From: RYN-230 sp963814645
GTDB lineage: Bacteria > Actinomycetota > Actinomycetes > Streptosporangiales > Streptosporangiaceae
Assembly: GCA_963814645.1 (NCBI GenBank)
Contig: CAWFDX010000013.1
Location: 62,001-126,000 of the forward strand
Reading direction: 5' to 3'
DNA: 64,000 nt
Positions 50,353 to 59,050 of the stretch are shown here, one piece after another. Position 1 is the first letter of the stretch. Each line of letters opens with the position of its first letter. Position numbers and translations under genes: made by a program. The notes beneath the pieces are model-generated. The model was not told where the DNA came from. It did not search any database and saw only the letters and a list, made by a program, of their open reading frames with translations.

Positions 50353-50517
50353 ATGAGCCAGGTCTGGGTCATCGTGCTGTGGAGCGCCATCCCCGTCGCC
50401 GTGCTGCTCCCGGCGTTCACCGTCGGCACCTACTGGTTTTTCCGGCATTTCAATCAGCAGCGGCGCACCCGGGAGCTACCGGTGGAACGGGCTTACCGTG
50501 AGGCGACGACGCGATAG
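50353..50517 (+). CDS. Small single-helix membrane protein
   Basis: A 54-residue protein with one N-terminal membrane helix (VWVIVLWSAIPVAVLLPAFTVGTYWFF) and a basic cytosolic tail (RHFNQQRRTRELPVERAYRE). AGGAGG lies 9 nt before the ATG, an excellent site. The palindrome array just upstream suggests regulation together with the MarR-CLC pair. No family is recognised. Confidence 0.68.
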   Translation: MSQVWVIVLWSAIPVAVLLPAFTVGTYWFFRHFNQQRRTRELPVERAYREATTR

Positions 50518-50683
50518 ATGGCCGGGCCGGGAGCCGGGAATGCCGGGCGGGCAGGCCGCCTGGCGGCCCGGCAAGGTCCCGTAACACCTATCCCCGGGCG
50601 ACGCTAGTTCGATGACCGGCACGTTCCGCTTGCAACCGGCGGCCGCCGCGAGGCACTGGCGTTCAGTATGAGATTCATGCCTC

Positions 50684-50940
50684 CTAGGCCGATGCCGCGG
50701 CGTGGTCGCGCAGGTAGCGGACGAGGCCGGCGACGTCCTCGGGGACGAGCCGGCCGATGGCTCCGCTGGAGTAGACGCTGACGACGACCTTGCTGCCGGG
50801 TCGAGGACGAAGCCGGTGGACCGCAGGTACACCGGGTCCGGGTTGACGAAGGCGCCGAAGCCAGCCGGGTAGGCCAGGCCATGCTTGGCGATGAGGTCGG
50901 CGGTGCTGGCTTCGTCATCGACCGACAGCACCCCCGGGCC
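50684..50940 (-). pseudogene. Peroxiredoxin/redoxin-family remnant
   Basis: LSVDDEASTADLIAKHGLAYP, GAFVNPDPVYLRSTGFVLDP and, one frame over, SKVVVSVYSSGAIGRLVPEDVAGLVRYLRDHAAASA (stop at 50684) reproduce the C-terminal half of an AhpC/TSA-type redoxin. A single-base change near 50808 splits it. The N-terminal half, including the peroxidatic Cys region, is absent. It is a 5'-truncated, frameshifted fragment with no start or ribosome-binding site. Confidence 0.68.
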
Positions 50941-51069
50941 TCGTGCCGGAAAGAGCTAACTGACCGGGTGAGGTGAAGGCCCATGCAGTTCGCCGCCAGC
51001 GGCCTGATGATCTTCCAGGTCAGGGCCCGCAGCCGCAGACACCCGGCCGGCTAGTGGGGGAAGTCTGTG

Positions 51070-51991
51070 CTACAGCCAGCTGTCGAGGTAGTAACAGCCG
51101 GCATGGTCGTAACTGAGGTTCTCGCCCGCTTTCATCCGCGTCATCAGCCCCAATGGCTGGTAGCCGCGTTCGGTGAGCGCGTCGATGGTGTGCCAGCTGG
51201 AGCTCGACGCCCGGGTGAACAGGGCGGTCTTCCCGCGCTCACGGCTGAGGTGCTCGGCCGCGCCGAGCAGCCTGCCGAACGTGGTGCGGGTGGCGGCGGC
51301 CAGGAACGGCACATATCCCATGCCGGGGGGCTGGACGGTCGGCTCCAGGTGCACGATCGCGACGCCATCGGTGGCGGTGAGCGCAAGCCCGGCCCCGCAC
51401 GCACGCGCGGCTTCCGCCTCACCGGACACGTCCAGGCCCGGGTACAGGAAGCTGAGGTAGGTGGGTGCGGAACCCGATGCTGCCGCAGGACGGGCGGAAC
51501 CCCATCTTGCGGTAGAAGCGCCGGTGCAATGCGCTGCCCGGAAACGTCGCCAGCCCCATCAGACGCACGCCACGGCGCCGCCAGCTGTCCACACACGCGG
51601 CGACCAGCCGCGTACCCGCACCGCAGCGCTGGGCTTGCGGGTGCACAGCGAGCGGGCCGAACCAGCCGAGTGTGCCCCGCGCCATGGACAGCAGGGCACC
51701 GGTCACCTGCCCTGGGTCACGCTTGCTGACGGCGACGAAGCATCCAGCCGGGTCGGCGGCGAGGCGCGTCCTGATCAGCAGGGCCGGGATCGCGGCCGTG
51801 GCCGGGTCCGCCCGGCCGTCCGGGGGATGCAGCGCCGCGAACGCGGCGTCCATCACTGTTGCGACATCTGGGAGATCATCAAGGGTCATTGCCCGGACCA
51901 TGCTCGCGGCGACGACTTCCTGACCTCCACCTGTCTCATCTGTGCCCACCGCCCCCGGGGGGCGGGCCTGTCTCCCGGATTCCGTGCTCAT
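51070..51991 (-). pseudogene. GNAT-type acetyltransferase, frameshifted
   Basis: The first frame (start ATG 51991 or 51901) has a GNAT domain: MVRAMTLDDLPDVATVMDAAF, GCFVAVSKRDPGQVTGALLS and the acetyl-CoA loop VHPQAQRCGAGTRLVAACVDSW. After HRRFYRKMGFRPS it drifts out. In another frame YLSFLYPGLDVSGEAEAARA through TERGYQPLGLMTRMKAGENL and YYLDSWL continues to a stop at 51070. Together these form a two-domain protein of about 300 residues. One indel near 51470 separates them. The substrate is unknown. Confidence 0.72.
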
Positions 51992-52014
51992 ACTGGGCCG
52001 CATCGCCTGGCTGG

Positions 52015-52374
52015 CTACGGCGCGGTGGTGAAGAACACCCGGCGTGAGATCACGCCGTGGCCGATGTCGTGGCCATTCCACAAGGTGACGTGCCGGCCTG
52101 GGCCGAGGAACGCGCTGGCCTGGTCATCGGCCACCTCGACGGTGACCACCACACCGGCCTCCCCCGGTGCCAGCGGCCGGTCATCCGGCCGGTAGATCGC
52201 AGCGGGAAAATACCGGCGCTGGGCCGGCGTCGCAGAGTTGCTGCACCGGATCATGACAGCGTGCGTTCCGCTTGGATACTCCCTGGCGGGCGCGTTGCCT
52301 GCGGCGCCGTCCAGCGAGACAACCGCCCGGTATTTGTATTGCCGCACAGCCTGCACCTTCTTCCCCGGCTGCAC
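52015..52374 (-). CDS. Conserved hypothetical with EF-Tu domain III-like barrel
   Basis: A 119-residue beta-rich protein: YKYRAVVSLDGAAG, YPSGTHAVMIRC, RYFPAAIYRPDD, PLAPGEAGVVVTVEVADDQA, FLGPGRHVTLWNGHDIGHGVISRRVF. The last block matches the closing strands of an elongation-factor-Tu C-terminal barrel, as in stand-alone actinobacterial proteins of unknown function. The first codon is uncertain (GTG 52374, 52356 or 52347). Its 5' region abuts the divergent MarR gene. Confidence 0.68.
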   Translation of the reverse strand: MQPGKKVQAVRQYKYRAVVSLDGAAGNAPAREYPSGTHAVMIRCSNSATPAQRRYFPAAIYRPDDRPLAPGEAGVVVTVEVADDQASAFLGPGRHVTLWNGHDIGHGVISRRVFFTTAP

Positions 52375-52437
52375 ATCGCTACCGCGAACGGCCCAGGGAT
52401 CCTTTGATGGCAGCCGCCGGCAGGCACGGCCGCAGCC

Positions 52438-52467
52438 TTGCAGGAAGCAAATATTTCCTCATACAAT
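52438..52467 (+). promoter_or_regulatory. Promoter of the marR gene at 52476
   Basis: TTGCAG (52438-52443), an 18-nt spacer and TACAAT (52462-52467) stand 8 nt before the ATG. The spacer holds the palindrome AAATATTT. There is no Shine-Dalgarno, so a leaderless message is likely. Confidence 0.6.
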
Positions 52468-52475
52468 ACTTCGCT

Positions 52476-52973
52476 ATGGGAACATCCTCAAGGGCGGCTG
52501 CGGACGAGCCGGAACTGGCGCCCGGCAGCATCGAAACCCTGCAGGCGGCCACCCGCGTCCTGACGGGCGTGGCGCTGCGCAGCGTGGATGTCCTCAACGG
52601 AGCAGTGACGCTGCCGCAGCTCCGGATGCTCGCCGTGCTTGCGCAGCTGGGCCGCGCCCGCTCGGTGCAGGTGGCCCGGGCCCTGGGGCTGGAAGCCTCC
52701 ACCGTCACCCGGCTGGCTGACCGGATGGTCGCCGCAGGCCACGTGGCCCGGGGGAGCGAGCGCGGGCACCGCGGCGTGGTCACGCTGGAGCTGACTGCCT
52801 CCGGCCAGGAACTAGTCCGCCAGGTCGCCACCTGGCGGGAGCAAGAGCTGACCCGGATCTTGCGGCGGCTCCCGCCGGCCAGCCGGGACCAGCTCACCAC
52901 CGTGCTCCGCCAGCTGGTCGAAGCCGCAGGCGAGGGGTACGGGAACATCTCCCACACCCTCGTGCCCGTCTGA
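52476..52973 (+). CDS. MarR family transcriptional regulator
   Basis: A 165-residue MarR protein: TLPQLRMLAVLAQLGRARSVQVARALGLEASTVTRLADRMVAAGHVARGSERGHRGVVTLELTASGQ is the winged helix with the wing DRR replaced by RGHRG. C-terminal dimer helices include RILRRLPPASRDQLTTVLRQLVEAA. It is 27 nt before the ECF sigma gene, so the two may form a regulatory operon. Confidence 0.88.
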   Translation: MGTSSRAAADEPELAPGSIETLQAATRVLTGVALRSVDVLNGAVTLPQLRMLAVLAQLGRARSVQVARALGLEASTVTRLADRMVAAGHVARGSERGHRGVVTLELTASGQELVRQVATWREQELTRILRRLPPASRDQLTTVLRQLVEAAGEGYGNISHTLVPV

Positions 52974-53000
52974 CCAGGCTGGAGCAACGGGGGGCTCAAC

Positions 53001-53549
53001 ATGCCACCGGCATCAGGGTGGCGGCACCGGGGCAGGCGACCCAGTGACCGTGCCGCGCATCGGCGTGACCGCGCAGCGGCTGAGACGGATCAGGTGGTGG
53101 CCGGGCTGTATCGCGCGCATTACCAGTCCCTCACCCGGATCGCCGTGTTCCTGGTCAGCGACGTAGCGGCAGCCGAGGAAATCGTCCAGTCCGCCTTCGT
53201 CTCGCTGCACCGCGCATGGCCGTACCTAACGGACAGAGACACGGCCCTGGCCTACCTGAGAGGGGCAGTAGTCAGCGGGACACGCTCCCATGACGCGGCC
53301 CCCGCCGATTCGCCCGGCCGGCCGGGTGGCGCGCCGCATGCCTCCTGGCCAGACAGCATCCCGGGAACGCTCCTGGGGGCGGCACTGCACGCGCTCCCCA
53401 CCCGGCAGCGCGAAGCGCTGGTACTCAAGTACTACGCCGAGTGGCCCGACGCCCAGATCGCCGCGGCTATGAGGATCAGCGGCCGGGCCGTCATGCGCCA
53501 CACCGAACGCGGCATATCCACCCTTCGCGCGTGCGGGGTACTGGACTGA
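53001..53549 (+). CDS. ECF (SigE/SigM-like) RNA polymerase sigma factor
   Basis: A 182-residue group-4 sigma factor. Region 2 is VVAGLYRAHYQSLTRIAVFLVSDVAAAEEIVQSAFVSLHRAW. Region 4 is ALHALPTRQREALVLKYYAEWPDAQIAAAMRISGRAVMRHTERGISTLR. The linker is short. GGGGGG precedes the ATG. No anti-sigma gene follows; the DNA beyond is gene remnants, so its regulator may have been lost, or the upstream MarR may control it. Confidence 0.87.
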   Translation: MPPASGWRHRGRRPSDRAAHRRDRAAAETDQVVAGLYRAHYQSLTRIAVFLVSDVAAAEEIVQSAFVSLHRAWPYLTDRDTALAYLRGAVVSGTRSHDAAPADSPGRPGGAPHASWPDSIPGTLLGAALHALPTRQREALVLKYYAEWPDAQIAAAMRISGRAVMRHTERGISTLRACGVLD

Positions 53550-53645
53550 CCTGGGGTAGGACGCGCCTGGCCTCGAGGAACCTGGCTGCCTGGGCGAGAG
53601 CCGCCGTTTCATGGATCTGCGCGAGGTATCCGGCATCGGTGATGT

Positions 53646-53738
53646 CGCACGGAAGGGCAGCAAGACTGCTGCCGCGGCGAGCGGAGCTAGCAGCGCGGCG
53701 GCGATGGCTGCCCGGTCCCTGGTCAGGTAGCGGATCAT
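53646..53738 (-). pseudogene. DUF4118/KdpD-like sensor remnant (N-terminal fragment)
   Basis: The ATG at 53738, with GGAGAAGG about 10 nt upstream, opens MIRYLTRDRAAIAAALLAPL, continuing AAAAVLLPFRA. This is the typical N-terminus and first helix of actinobacterial DUF4118 histidine-kinase-like proteins. After about 31 residues the similarity ends and the frame becomes unrelated. It is a truncated remnant, convergent with the ECF gene. Confidence 0.5.
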
Positions 53739-53777
53739 CGGTCGGCACCTTCTCCCGAGGTGACCCTCTTGCTCCCG

Positions 53778-53930
53778 TCACATTCTGACGGCCCCTACAG
53801 CGAGGACCACGAGGGCAGGCACGAAAAACAGCCCGGTGTGGGCGACTTGCGCGATGGCACCAGCCACCAGGACCCCTATCCCGGCCACCGCAGCCAGCAG
53901 GTTAACGGCCGTCAGGAATGACTGGGCGAG
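53778..53930 (-). other. Possible coding remnant: two-helix C-terminal tail
   Basis: In one minus frame (stop 53778-53780), AQSFLTAVNLLAAVAGIGVL and AHTGLFFVPALVVLAVGAVR form two clean membrane helices. No start is evident, and the frame begins inside the end of the lipoprotein gene. It may be the tail of a lost transporter. Weak evidence. Confidence 0.25.
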
Positions 53931-55003
53931 GGCTTGGCCGTGCCGCGGTGCCCGCCTTGGTGGCCAGGCTGGGGTGGTCCGGGCAGGTTAGGTGTGGCCG
54001 ATGTTGTCCGGAGCAGGGTGGGCATGGTCTTGAGCGCCGTGGCGAACGCGGCCTTGTACGCCCGGACCCCGGCGTTGAGGGCCTGCTGGTTGGCGCTGAC
54101 GAACTGCTGCTCGTAGCTTGCCTGGACGGCGAAGTAGATTCCGGCCAGGTCGCTGCTCAGCGTGCAGTTCGCGTCGGCCACCGCCATCGCGATCTGGGCC
54201 TTGTTCTGTGCCGCGGTCGGCTGGCCGGGCGGGGTGAGCGGGCCGGGGTTCGGCCCGGGGGGTGGCCGTAGCCCAAGGGTCACTTGTGCCTGCTGTGAGA
54301 ACGTGTTCGCGTTGTTGGTGCGGTACCCGTTTTTGGCCATGCAGGCCGACCAGTTCGCCATCGCCTTCTTGATCGAGCCGTCCGCGACCTCGGCGTTGCC
54401 GATGTCGTTGTTCAGCGTCTCGATGATGGCCATGGAGTGGGCGAGCTGGGCGTTGTTAAAGTTCTCCAGGATGTTGAAGCACTTGCCTGCGGCTGCTTGC
54501 GCCCCGGCGGGCATGCTGGCAAACGGCGCGCTGGGTGAGCCGCCCGCTGGCGCGCCGCCGCCCGGTGCCAGGGGGGTTCCTGCCAGGAAGCCTTGCTGTG
54601 CCGCGAGCGCGGTGCCGATATAGCCCTGCCACCCGTATGGCGACGCTTCCGTGAAGCCACGGTTGGTGCGCACCGGGTACAGCGCCTGGGCGGCGTACTG
54701 GCCGTAGCCCGCGTCGTTCATGCACGCGGTGTGCAGGGCGTCGTAGGTGTCGCCGGGCGCCAGCCCGTCGTTGTCGACGGCGCCGAGCCCGGCGTAGGGC
54801 GTGAACGCCTCGGAGGCCAGGGCGGCCTGGGCGGAGGCCGGGGCGGGCGGCCTGCCGACGGCGGGCGGCGTCACATCCGTGTCCGGTCCCTTGGGCGCGT
54901 TGGCCGTGCAGGCCACGAGGACGGCGCATGACGCGGTCACCGCGCATGACGCGAGGGCCGCGCGGCGGAGGAGGGGACGCCGGCCGGTGTGGGTGCTCAT
55001 CAT
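53912..55003 (-). CDS. Putative lipoprotein of the efflux-type operon
   Basis: A 363-residue exported protein. The signal region RRPLLRRAALASCAVTASCAVLVAC ends in a lipobox (LVAC), so Cys is lipidated at the outer face of the membrane. The mature part is Ala/Pro-rich with conserved-looking HTACMNDAGY, KCFNILENFNNAQLAHSMAIIETLNNDIG, SACMAKNGYRTNNANTF and DANCTLSSDLAGIYFAVQASYE, i.e. six cysteines in MxxxGY-like contexts. I recognise this pattern from actinobacterial lipoproteins of unknown function downstream of MacB-like ABC genes. ATG 55003/55000 follows AAAGGAA. Confidence 0.8.
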   Translation of the reverse strand: MMSTHTGRRPLLRRAALASCAVTASCAVLVACTANAPKGPDTDVTPPAVGRPPAPASAQAALASEAFTPYAGLGAVDNDGLAPGDTYDALHTACMNDAGYGQYAAQALYPVRTNRGFTEASPYGWQGYIGTALAAQQGFLAGTPLAPGGGAPAGGSPSAPFASMPAGAQAAAGKCFNILENFNNAQLAHSMAIIETLNNDIGNAEVADGSIKKAMANWSACMAKNGYRTNNANTFSQQAQVTLGLRPPPGPNPGPLTPPGQPTAAQNKAQIAMAVADANCTLSSDLAGIYFAVQASYEQQFVSANQQALNAGVRAYKAAFATALKTMPTLLRTTSATPNLPGPPQPGHQGGHRGTAKPSPSHS

Positions 55004-55047
55004 CGTTCCTTTCCGGGCGTGCCGTGGTGGGCCGGGCATGCCACGGC

Positions 55048-56319
55048 TCACACAGTCCGCAGCGCCGCCAGCGGGCTGGTCCGTGCCGCGCGCAGCGCTG
55101 GGTACGCGCCGGCGAGCAGGCCCACGACGCTTCCGATGAGCGGGGCGGGCAGGGTGTAGTACGGGTTCAGCAGGGCGGTCCAGTCCTTGCTGGCGGCGAA
55201 GAGCACCACGATCCCGACGCCGATGCAGGTACCGATCAGGCCGCCGAGCGTGCCCAGCGCGGTTGATTCGGCGAGGAACTGCGCGGCGATGTGGCGGGGC
55301 CGGGCACCGACGGCGCGGCGCACGCCGATCTCCCCGGTGCGCTCCAGCACGGCGACCAGCGTGGTGTTGGCTATCCCTACCGCCCCGATGAGCAGGCTGA
55401 TCAGCGCGAGGATCAGGAACAGGCCGGCCAGGTCGCCGTTCACCTCGCCCTCCAGCTTGAGCGGGCTGGGCGGCGCCGTGACGACCAGCCGGTGCGGGTC
55501 GGCCGGCAGTTCGGCGGCGGCGATCTGCCGTGACACCGCCTGCGCGGCGCCGGTCCTGGTCGCAATGACCATCTGGGCTTCTTCCTGGGTCCCGATGCCC
55601 GGCTGAGGGTTGCCGTAGTCGGCCAGGGCCGTGTTCTCCGGGATCAGCATCCCACTGCCGCCACTGGCCACGCGCTGCGCGGAGCTGTAGATGCCAACGA
55701 CGGTGTAGGCGATCCCGTTGACGAACACGGCGGGGTCGCTGGGCAGGCGGGCGGGGGAGATGCCGATCGTGGTGGCCGTCCCGCTGTCGAGCATCGCCAC
55801 GTGCTGCGCCGTGTCGTTCTCATAGGTGCTCAGCGGCGAGCCCGCGACCATCACCAGGTCCATCGCCGCCACCGCGCCGGGCGAGGCGGCCAGCAGGGTG
55901 ACCGTCTGGGAGGCTGTGCCCGACAGCGCGAGCGAGGCGCTGAAGTTCGTCCCGTCCGGCAGCGCGACCGGCCACCACACACCCGCCGCGGTCACCCCAC
56001 TGATGTGGTCCGCGATCGCGTCGGCGTCGGCCGGGAACCCGATCGCCGGATTGGTGCCGGGCGCCGCGACGTTGTTGGCGGGGCCGTTGTCGGCCACCGA
56101 GACCGTGGTGTCCTCAAGCACACTGAACTGATGCGAGATCTGGCCCGCCCCGGTCGCGGTCAGGCCGAGCACGGCGACGAACGCGCCCACGCCCAGCACG
56201 GTGCCGAGCATGGTCAACGCGGACCGGCCGGGCCGCTGCACGATTCCCGCGACCGCCTCCGCCGCGGTGTCCCGGACACTCAGCCGGGGCGCCGGCAGGC
56301 CAGCGCCCGGGCTAGGCAT
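55048..56319 (-). CDS. MacB/FtsX-type ABC transporter permease
   Basis: A 423-residue permease: one N-terminal helix (ALTMLGTVLGVGAFVAVLGLTA), a large extracytoplasmic domain, then three helices (LFLILALISLLIGAVGIANTTLVAVLERTGEIGVRRAVGARPRHIAAQFLAES and following) with the FtsX-motif EIGVRRAVGA. It is the type-VII/MacB class, which couples ATP hydrolysis to extracytoplasmic mechanical work. The ATG at 56319 overlaps the ATPase by 8 nt. It is followed 45 nt later by the lipoprotein gene. Confidence 0.9.
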   Translation of the reverse strand: MPSPGAGLPAPRLSVRDTAAEAVAGIVQRPGRSALTMLGTVLGVGAFVAVLGLTATGAGQISHQFSVLEDTTVSVADNGPANNVAAPGTNPAIGFPADADAIADHISGVTAAGVWWPVALPDGTNFSASLALSGTASQTVTLLAASPGAVAAMDLVMVAGSPLSTYENDTAQHVAMLDSGTATTIGISPARLPSDPAVFVNGIAYTVVGIYSSAQRVASGGSGMLIPENTALADYGNPQPGIGTQEEAQMVIATRTGAAQAVSRQIAAAELPADPHRLVVTAPPSPLKLEGEVNGDLAGLFLILALISLLIGAVGIANTTLVAVLERTGEIGVRRAVGARPRHIAAQFLAESTALGTLGGLIGTCIGVGIVVLFAASKDWTALLNPYYTLPAPLIGSVVGLLAGAYPALRAARTSPLAALRTV

Positions 56320-57004
56320 GACCGGACCCGGTCGGCTCGGACACGATCCCGTCACTGATCGCGATCGTCCGGCGCGCGTGGGCCGCCACGGCTGCGTCGT
56401 GGGTGATGATCACGATCGTCAGTCCGCCGGAGTTGAGCTGGTCGAGCAGGTCCATCAGCGTGGCGGCGTTACGCGAGTCCAGGTTCCCGGTCGGCTCATC
56501 GCACAGCAGCAGGCTCGGCCGGTTGACCAGCGCCCGCGCGATCGCGACCCGCTGGCACTCCCCGCCCGACAGCGTGGTCGGCAGCGCGTCGAGCCGGTGG
56601 GCCAGCCCGACCGCGCGCAGCGCGCCGGCCGCGGCCGGCAGCCGGGTGCCGCGCGGGGCCTGGTTGTACAGTTCGGCGAGCAGCACGTTCTCCAGCGCGG
56701 TGCGGTAGGCCAGCAGGTGGAAGGCCTGGAAGACGATCCCGATCCGCCTGCCGCGCAGCGCCGACCGGTCCCGGTCGCTCAGCATCGAGGTGTCCAGGCC
56801 GTCCAGCAGGTAACTGCCGGCGGTAGGAGTGTCAAGCAGCCCGAGCAGGTGCAGCAGCGTGGATTTGCCCGAGCCCGACGGCCCGGTCACCGCGACATAA
56901 TCGCCCGCCCCGATCACCAGGCTGGCCGGACGCAGCGCAGGGACCGGCGGCGGGCCGGGGTAGGTCCGGGCCAGGCTGCGCAGTTCGATCACCGGCGCGC
57001 CCAT
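56312..57004 (-). CDS. MacB/LolD-type ABC transporter ATP-binding protein
   Basis: A 230-residue ATPase: Walker A GPSGSGKST, Q-loop FQAFHLLAYRTALENV, signature LSGGECQRVAIARAL, Walker B LLLCDEPTGNLD (the EPTGNLD form is diagnostic for MacB/LolD) and H-loop IITHDAAVA. It drives the adjacent permease. It shares a 1-nt junction with the adaptor gene. Confidence 0.93.
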   Translation of the reverse strand: MGAPVIELRSLARTYPGPPPVPALRPASLVIGAGDYVAVTGPSGSGKSTLLHLLGLLDTPTAGSYLLDGLDTSMLSDRDRSALRGRRIGIVFQAFHLLAYRTALENVLLAELYNQAPRGTRLPAAAGALRAVGLAHRLDALPTTLSGGECQRVAIARALVNRPSLLLCDEPTGNLDSRNAATLMDLLDQLNSGGLTIVIITHDAAVAAHARRTIAISDGIVSEPTGSGHA

Positions 57005-58434
57005 CAGCCGCTCACCACCACCCGGTCGCCGGCCGTGAGCTTGCCCACCTTCACCGGGGTCACCTGGACATAGCCGTTCTCGGAGATGCCCGGCGTGACC
57101 GCCACCTGGGTCTGCTTGCCGCGCGCGCCGGCCACGGTGACGTGGCTGGTGCCGGACGCGGTCGTGACGATCGCGGCGACCGGCACCGCCAGCACCGGCC
57201 CCTCGGTTCGCCCGGTCTCCACCGTGACCAGGACGTTTTCGCCATTCAGCGCCGCCGGCAGCGGCTTGGACGGGGCCACGGCCAGCGGGATGAACGGCGT
57301 GCCCTCCGGGTTCGCAGCGCTGCCCGAACTGCTGGAGCTGCCCGAACTGCTCGCCGACCCGGCCGATCCGGCCGATCCGGCCGACCCGGAACCGGCGGAC
57401 CCGGAACCGGCGCTCGCCGAGGCCGCGCCGCCCCCGACGTTCACGATCGCTCCTACCGGCGTTATCGTCGTCGCCGTCCCCACGTCGGCGATGGTCCCGG
57501 CGGCGTGGATGCCGGTCACCTCATCGAAGATCTTCACCCTCAGGCCAGACTTGACCTGTCCGGCGTAAGCAGGCGGCAGTTCGCCGGTCAGCGCCAGAGA
57601 TCCGCGCGCGGCAAGCTCAAGGAACGGCTGGCCGGGCTGCTGGCCCTTGGCGCCGTTCACCGCGATCACCTTCGCCGGCAGCGACGGCACGAAGATCACA
57701 TCCGTCAACGGCACGCCGCCCGTCGCCGGCGGGGTGTAGCCAAGGTGCTCGTAGTACACAGACACCGCGTCCTGGGTTGCCGTGCCGAAGAACCCGGGCG
57801 TGTCGCCGCCCTGGTAATACCCGAGCGTGGTCAGGGCCTTCTGCAGTTCCGCGACGTCGGGCCCGCTCTCACCTGGCGTTATGTCCCGCCATGCGGGCAC
57901 CCGGCCGGTCAGCGCGAACAGCGGCTCGCCGTCTATCTCGGCCAGTTTCTCGCCGTTGGAGATCGTCTGGCCGGCCGCCACGTCCAGCCCTGATATGTAC
58001 ACCGCCCCCGGCGAACTACTGCCAGCAGCCGAACCGGCCGCCGCGGATCCGGTACCTGCTGCCGCATCAGCTTCGGGGGCGGATGGGTACACGTCGTACT
58101 GCGTCGCCGGGTACACCACGCCGCGCATCTGCACCGACGAGGTAAGGATCTGGGAGACAACCTTCGCCGTGGTCACCGTCGGCGGTGGCGCGGCGGTATC
58201 CGCCGCGATCTGCTGCGGCGACTTCACGAACGAGGAGCCAATCAGCCCGCCAATGGCCAGCAGGGCCGCCCCGCCAGCCACCCAGAACAGGACGCGTCGG
58301 CGCCGCGCGAGCCGTGATCCGCGTACGCTCTGCCGGCCGCCGTCGCTGGAACCGCTCTCCGTTGCCGGAGAGCCAAGCTGCGTCACGGATCCTCCCTGTG
58401 CCCCGCCCACCACCAGGGCCCTCGAAGAAGCCAT
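57004..58434 (-). CDS. Periplasmic-adaptor-like protein with peptidoglycan-binding domain
   Basis: A 476-residue protein. A cytosolic stretch is followed by one membrane helix (VLFWVAGGAALLAIGGLIGSS), a biotinyl-lipoyl-like HlyD region, a PG_binding_1 domain (GESGPDVAELQKALTTLGYYQGG...FGTATQDAVSVYYEHLGY) and beta-barrel strands (SLALTGELPPAYAGQVKSGLRVKIF). A Ser/Gly/Ala linker and a C-terminal domain follow. It links the ABC pump to the cell wall. The ATG at 58434 (AGGGG before) is favoured. Three 11-bp direct repeats stand 54-86 nt upstream. Confidence 0.87.
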   Translation of the reverse strand: MASSRALVVGGAQGGSVTQLGSPATESGSSDGGRQSVRGSRLARRRRVLFWVAGGAALLAIGGLIGSSFVKSPQQIAADTAAPPPTVTTAKVVSQILTSSVQMRGVVYPATQYDVYPSAPEADAAAGTGSAAAGSAAGSSSPGAVYISGLDVAAGQTISNGEKLAEIDGEPLFALTGRVPAWRDITPGESGPDVAELQKALTTLGYYQGGDTPGFFGTATQDAVSVYYEHLGYTPPATGGVPLTDVIFVPSLPAKVIAVNGAKGQQPGQPFLELAARGSLALTGELPPAYAGQVKSGLRVKIFDEVTGIHAAGTIADVGTATTITPVGAIVNVGGGAASASAGSGSAGSGSAGSAGSAGSASSSGSSSSSGSAANPEGTPFIPLAVAPSKPLPAALNGENVLVTVETGRTEGPVLAVPVAAIVTTASGTSHVTVAGARGKQTQVAVTPGISENGYVQVTPVKVGKLTAGDRVVVSG

Positions 58435-58487
58435 AAGACCCCTGGGTCCTGGGCACGAGTCACATCTTCTCGTCCGGGCCTGAGGCT

Positions 58488-58520
58488 TGTCGGTGAGCTC
58501 TGTGTGAGTTACGTGTGAGT
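58488..58520 (-). promoter_or_regulatory. Three contiguous 11-bp direct repeats
   Basis: TGTCGGTGAGC, TCTGTGTGAGT and TACGTGTGAGT (58488-58498, 58499-58509, 58510-58520) share GTGAG at positions 6-10. On the operon strand the core is CTCAC every 11 bp, the geometry of OmpR/PhoP-type boxes in actinobacteria, just upstream of the adaptor-ABC operon. Confidence 0.65.
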
Positions 58521-59050
58521 CCCGCACCGCAAGGTTGTGATCACCTGCCGGACAATCCTGACTTGCCCCGCGGCACCGCGCCATGGGCTGGCACCTACAA
58601 CCGCGGTGGGCCTGGACCTACTTGCGCCCTGAGGCCAGAGTTTCATAACCGAGGCCGCTGGCTGACGACTGTCCAGATTGCCACCATGACACCCTGACTC
58701 GCCCAGCAAAACCCACCGTTGGCCGGTCCTGGTGCCAGATTCTGCTGACGGTCACGACTGCCTTGCAAACGGATTCGCTGTCCCGCATAACGTGGGCCTG
58801 GGCAGCACACTACTTTCGGCTACTTGTTTACTTGCCTTACGGCTGGAGCCCGGCCAGGCTCGGGTCGAGGTGTCCGGCGGGGCGCTCGCTATTCGGCTGT
58901 CCGCCTTGATCGTTGGTGAGACTCACATCTGGCATGCGATCCCCGTCGTTCACCGTGGCGTGGAGAGGCTCAAGAGGGGTCTGCCCAGCTCAAAGTAGCG
59001 TTGCCCTCCCCGCCGGTTATCACCGGATCTCCAGGGCGAGGGGGAAGTTC
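58521..59050 (+). other. Non-coding stretch before the IS110 transposase
   Basis: No convincing gene occurs in these 530 bp. From about 58740 the DNA probably belongs to the IS110 element. Elements of the IS110 group carry a structured guide (bridge) RNA in this position, and short stems such as GAGCC...GGCTC (around 58846-58862) and CCGG...CCGG (59020-59032) are present. The left end could not be placed because IS110 elements lack clear inverted repeats. Confidence 0.4.
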
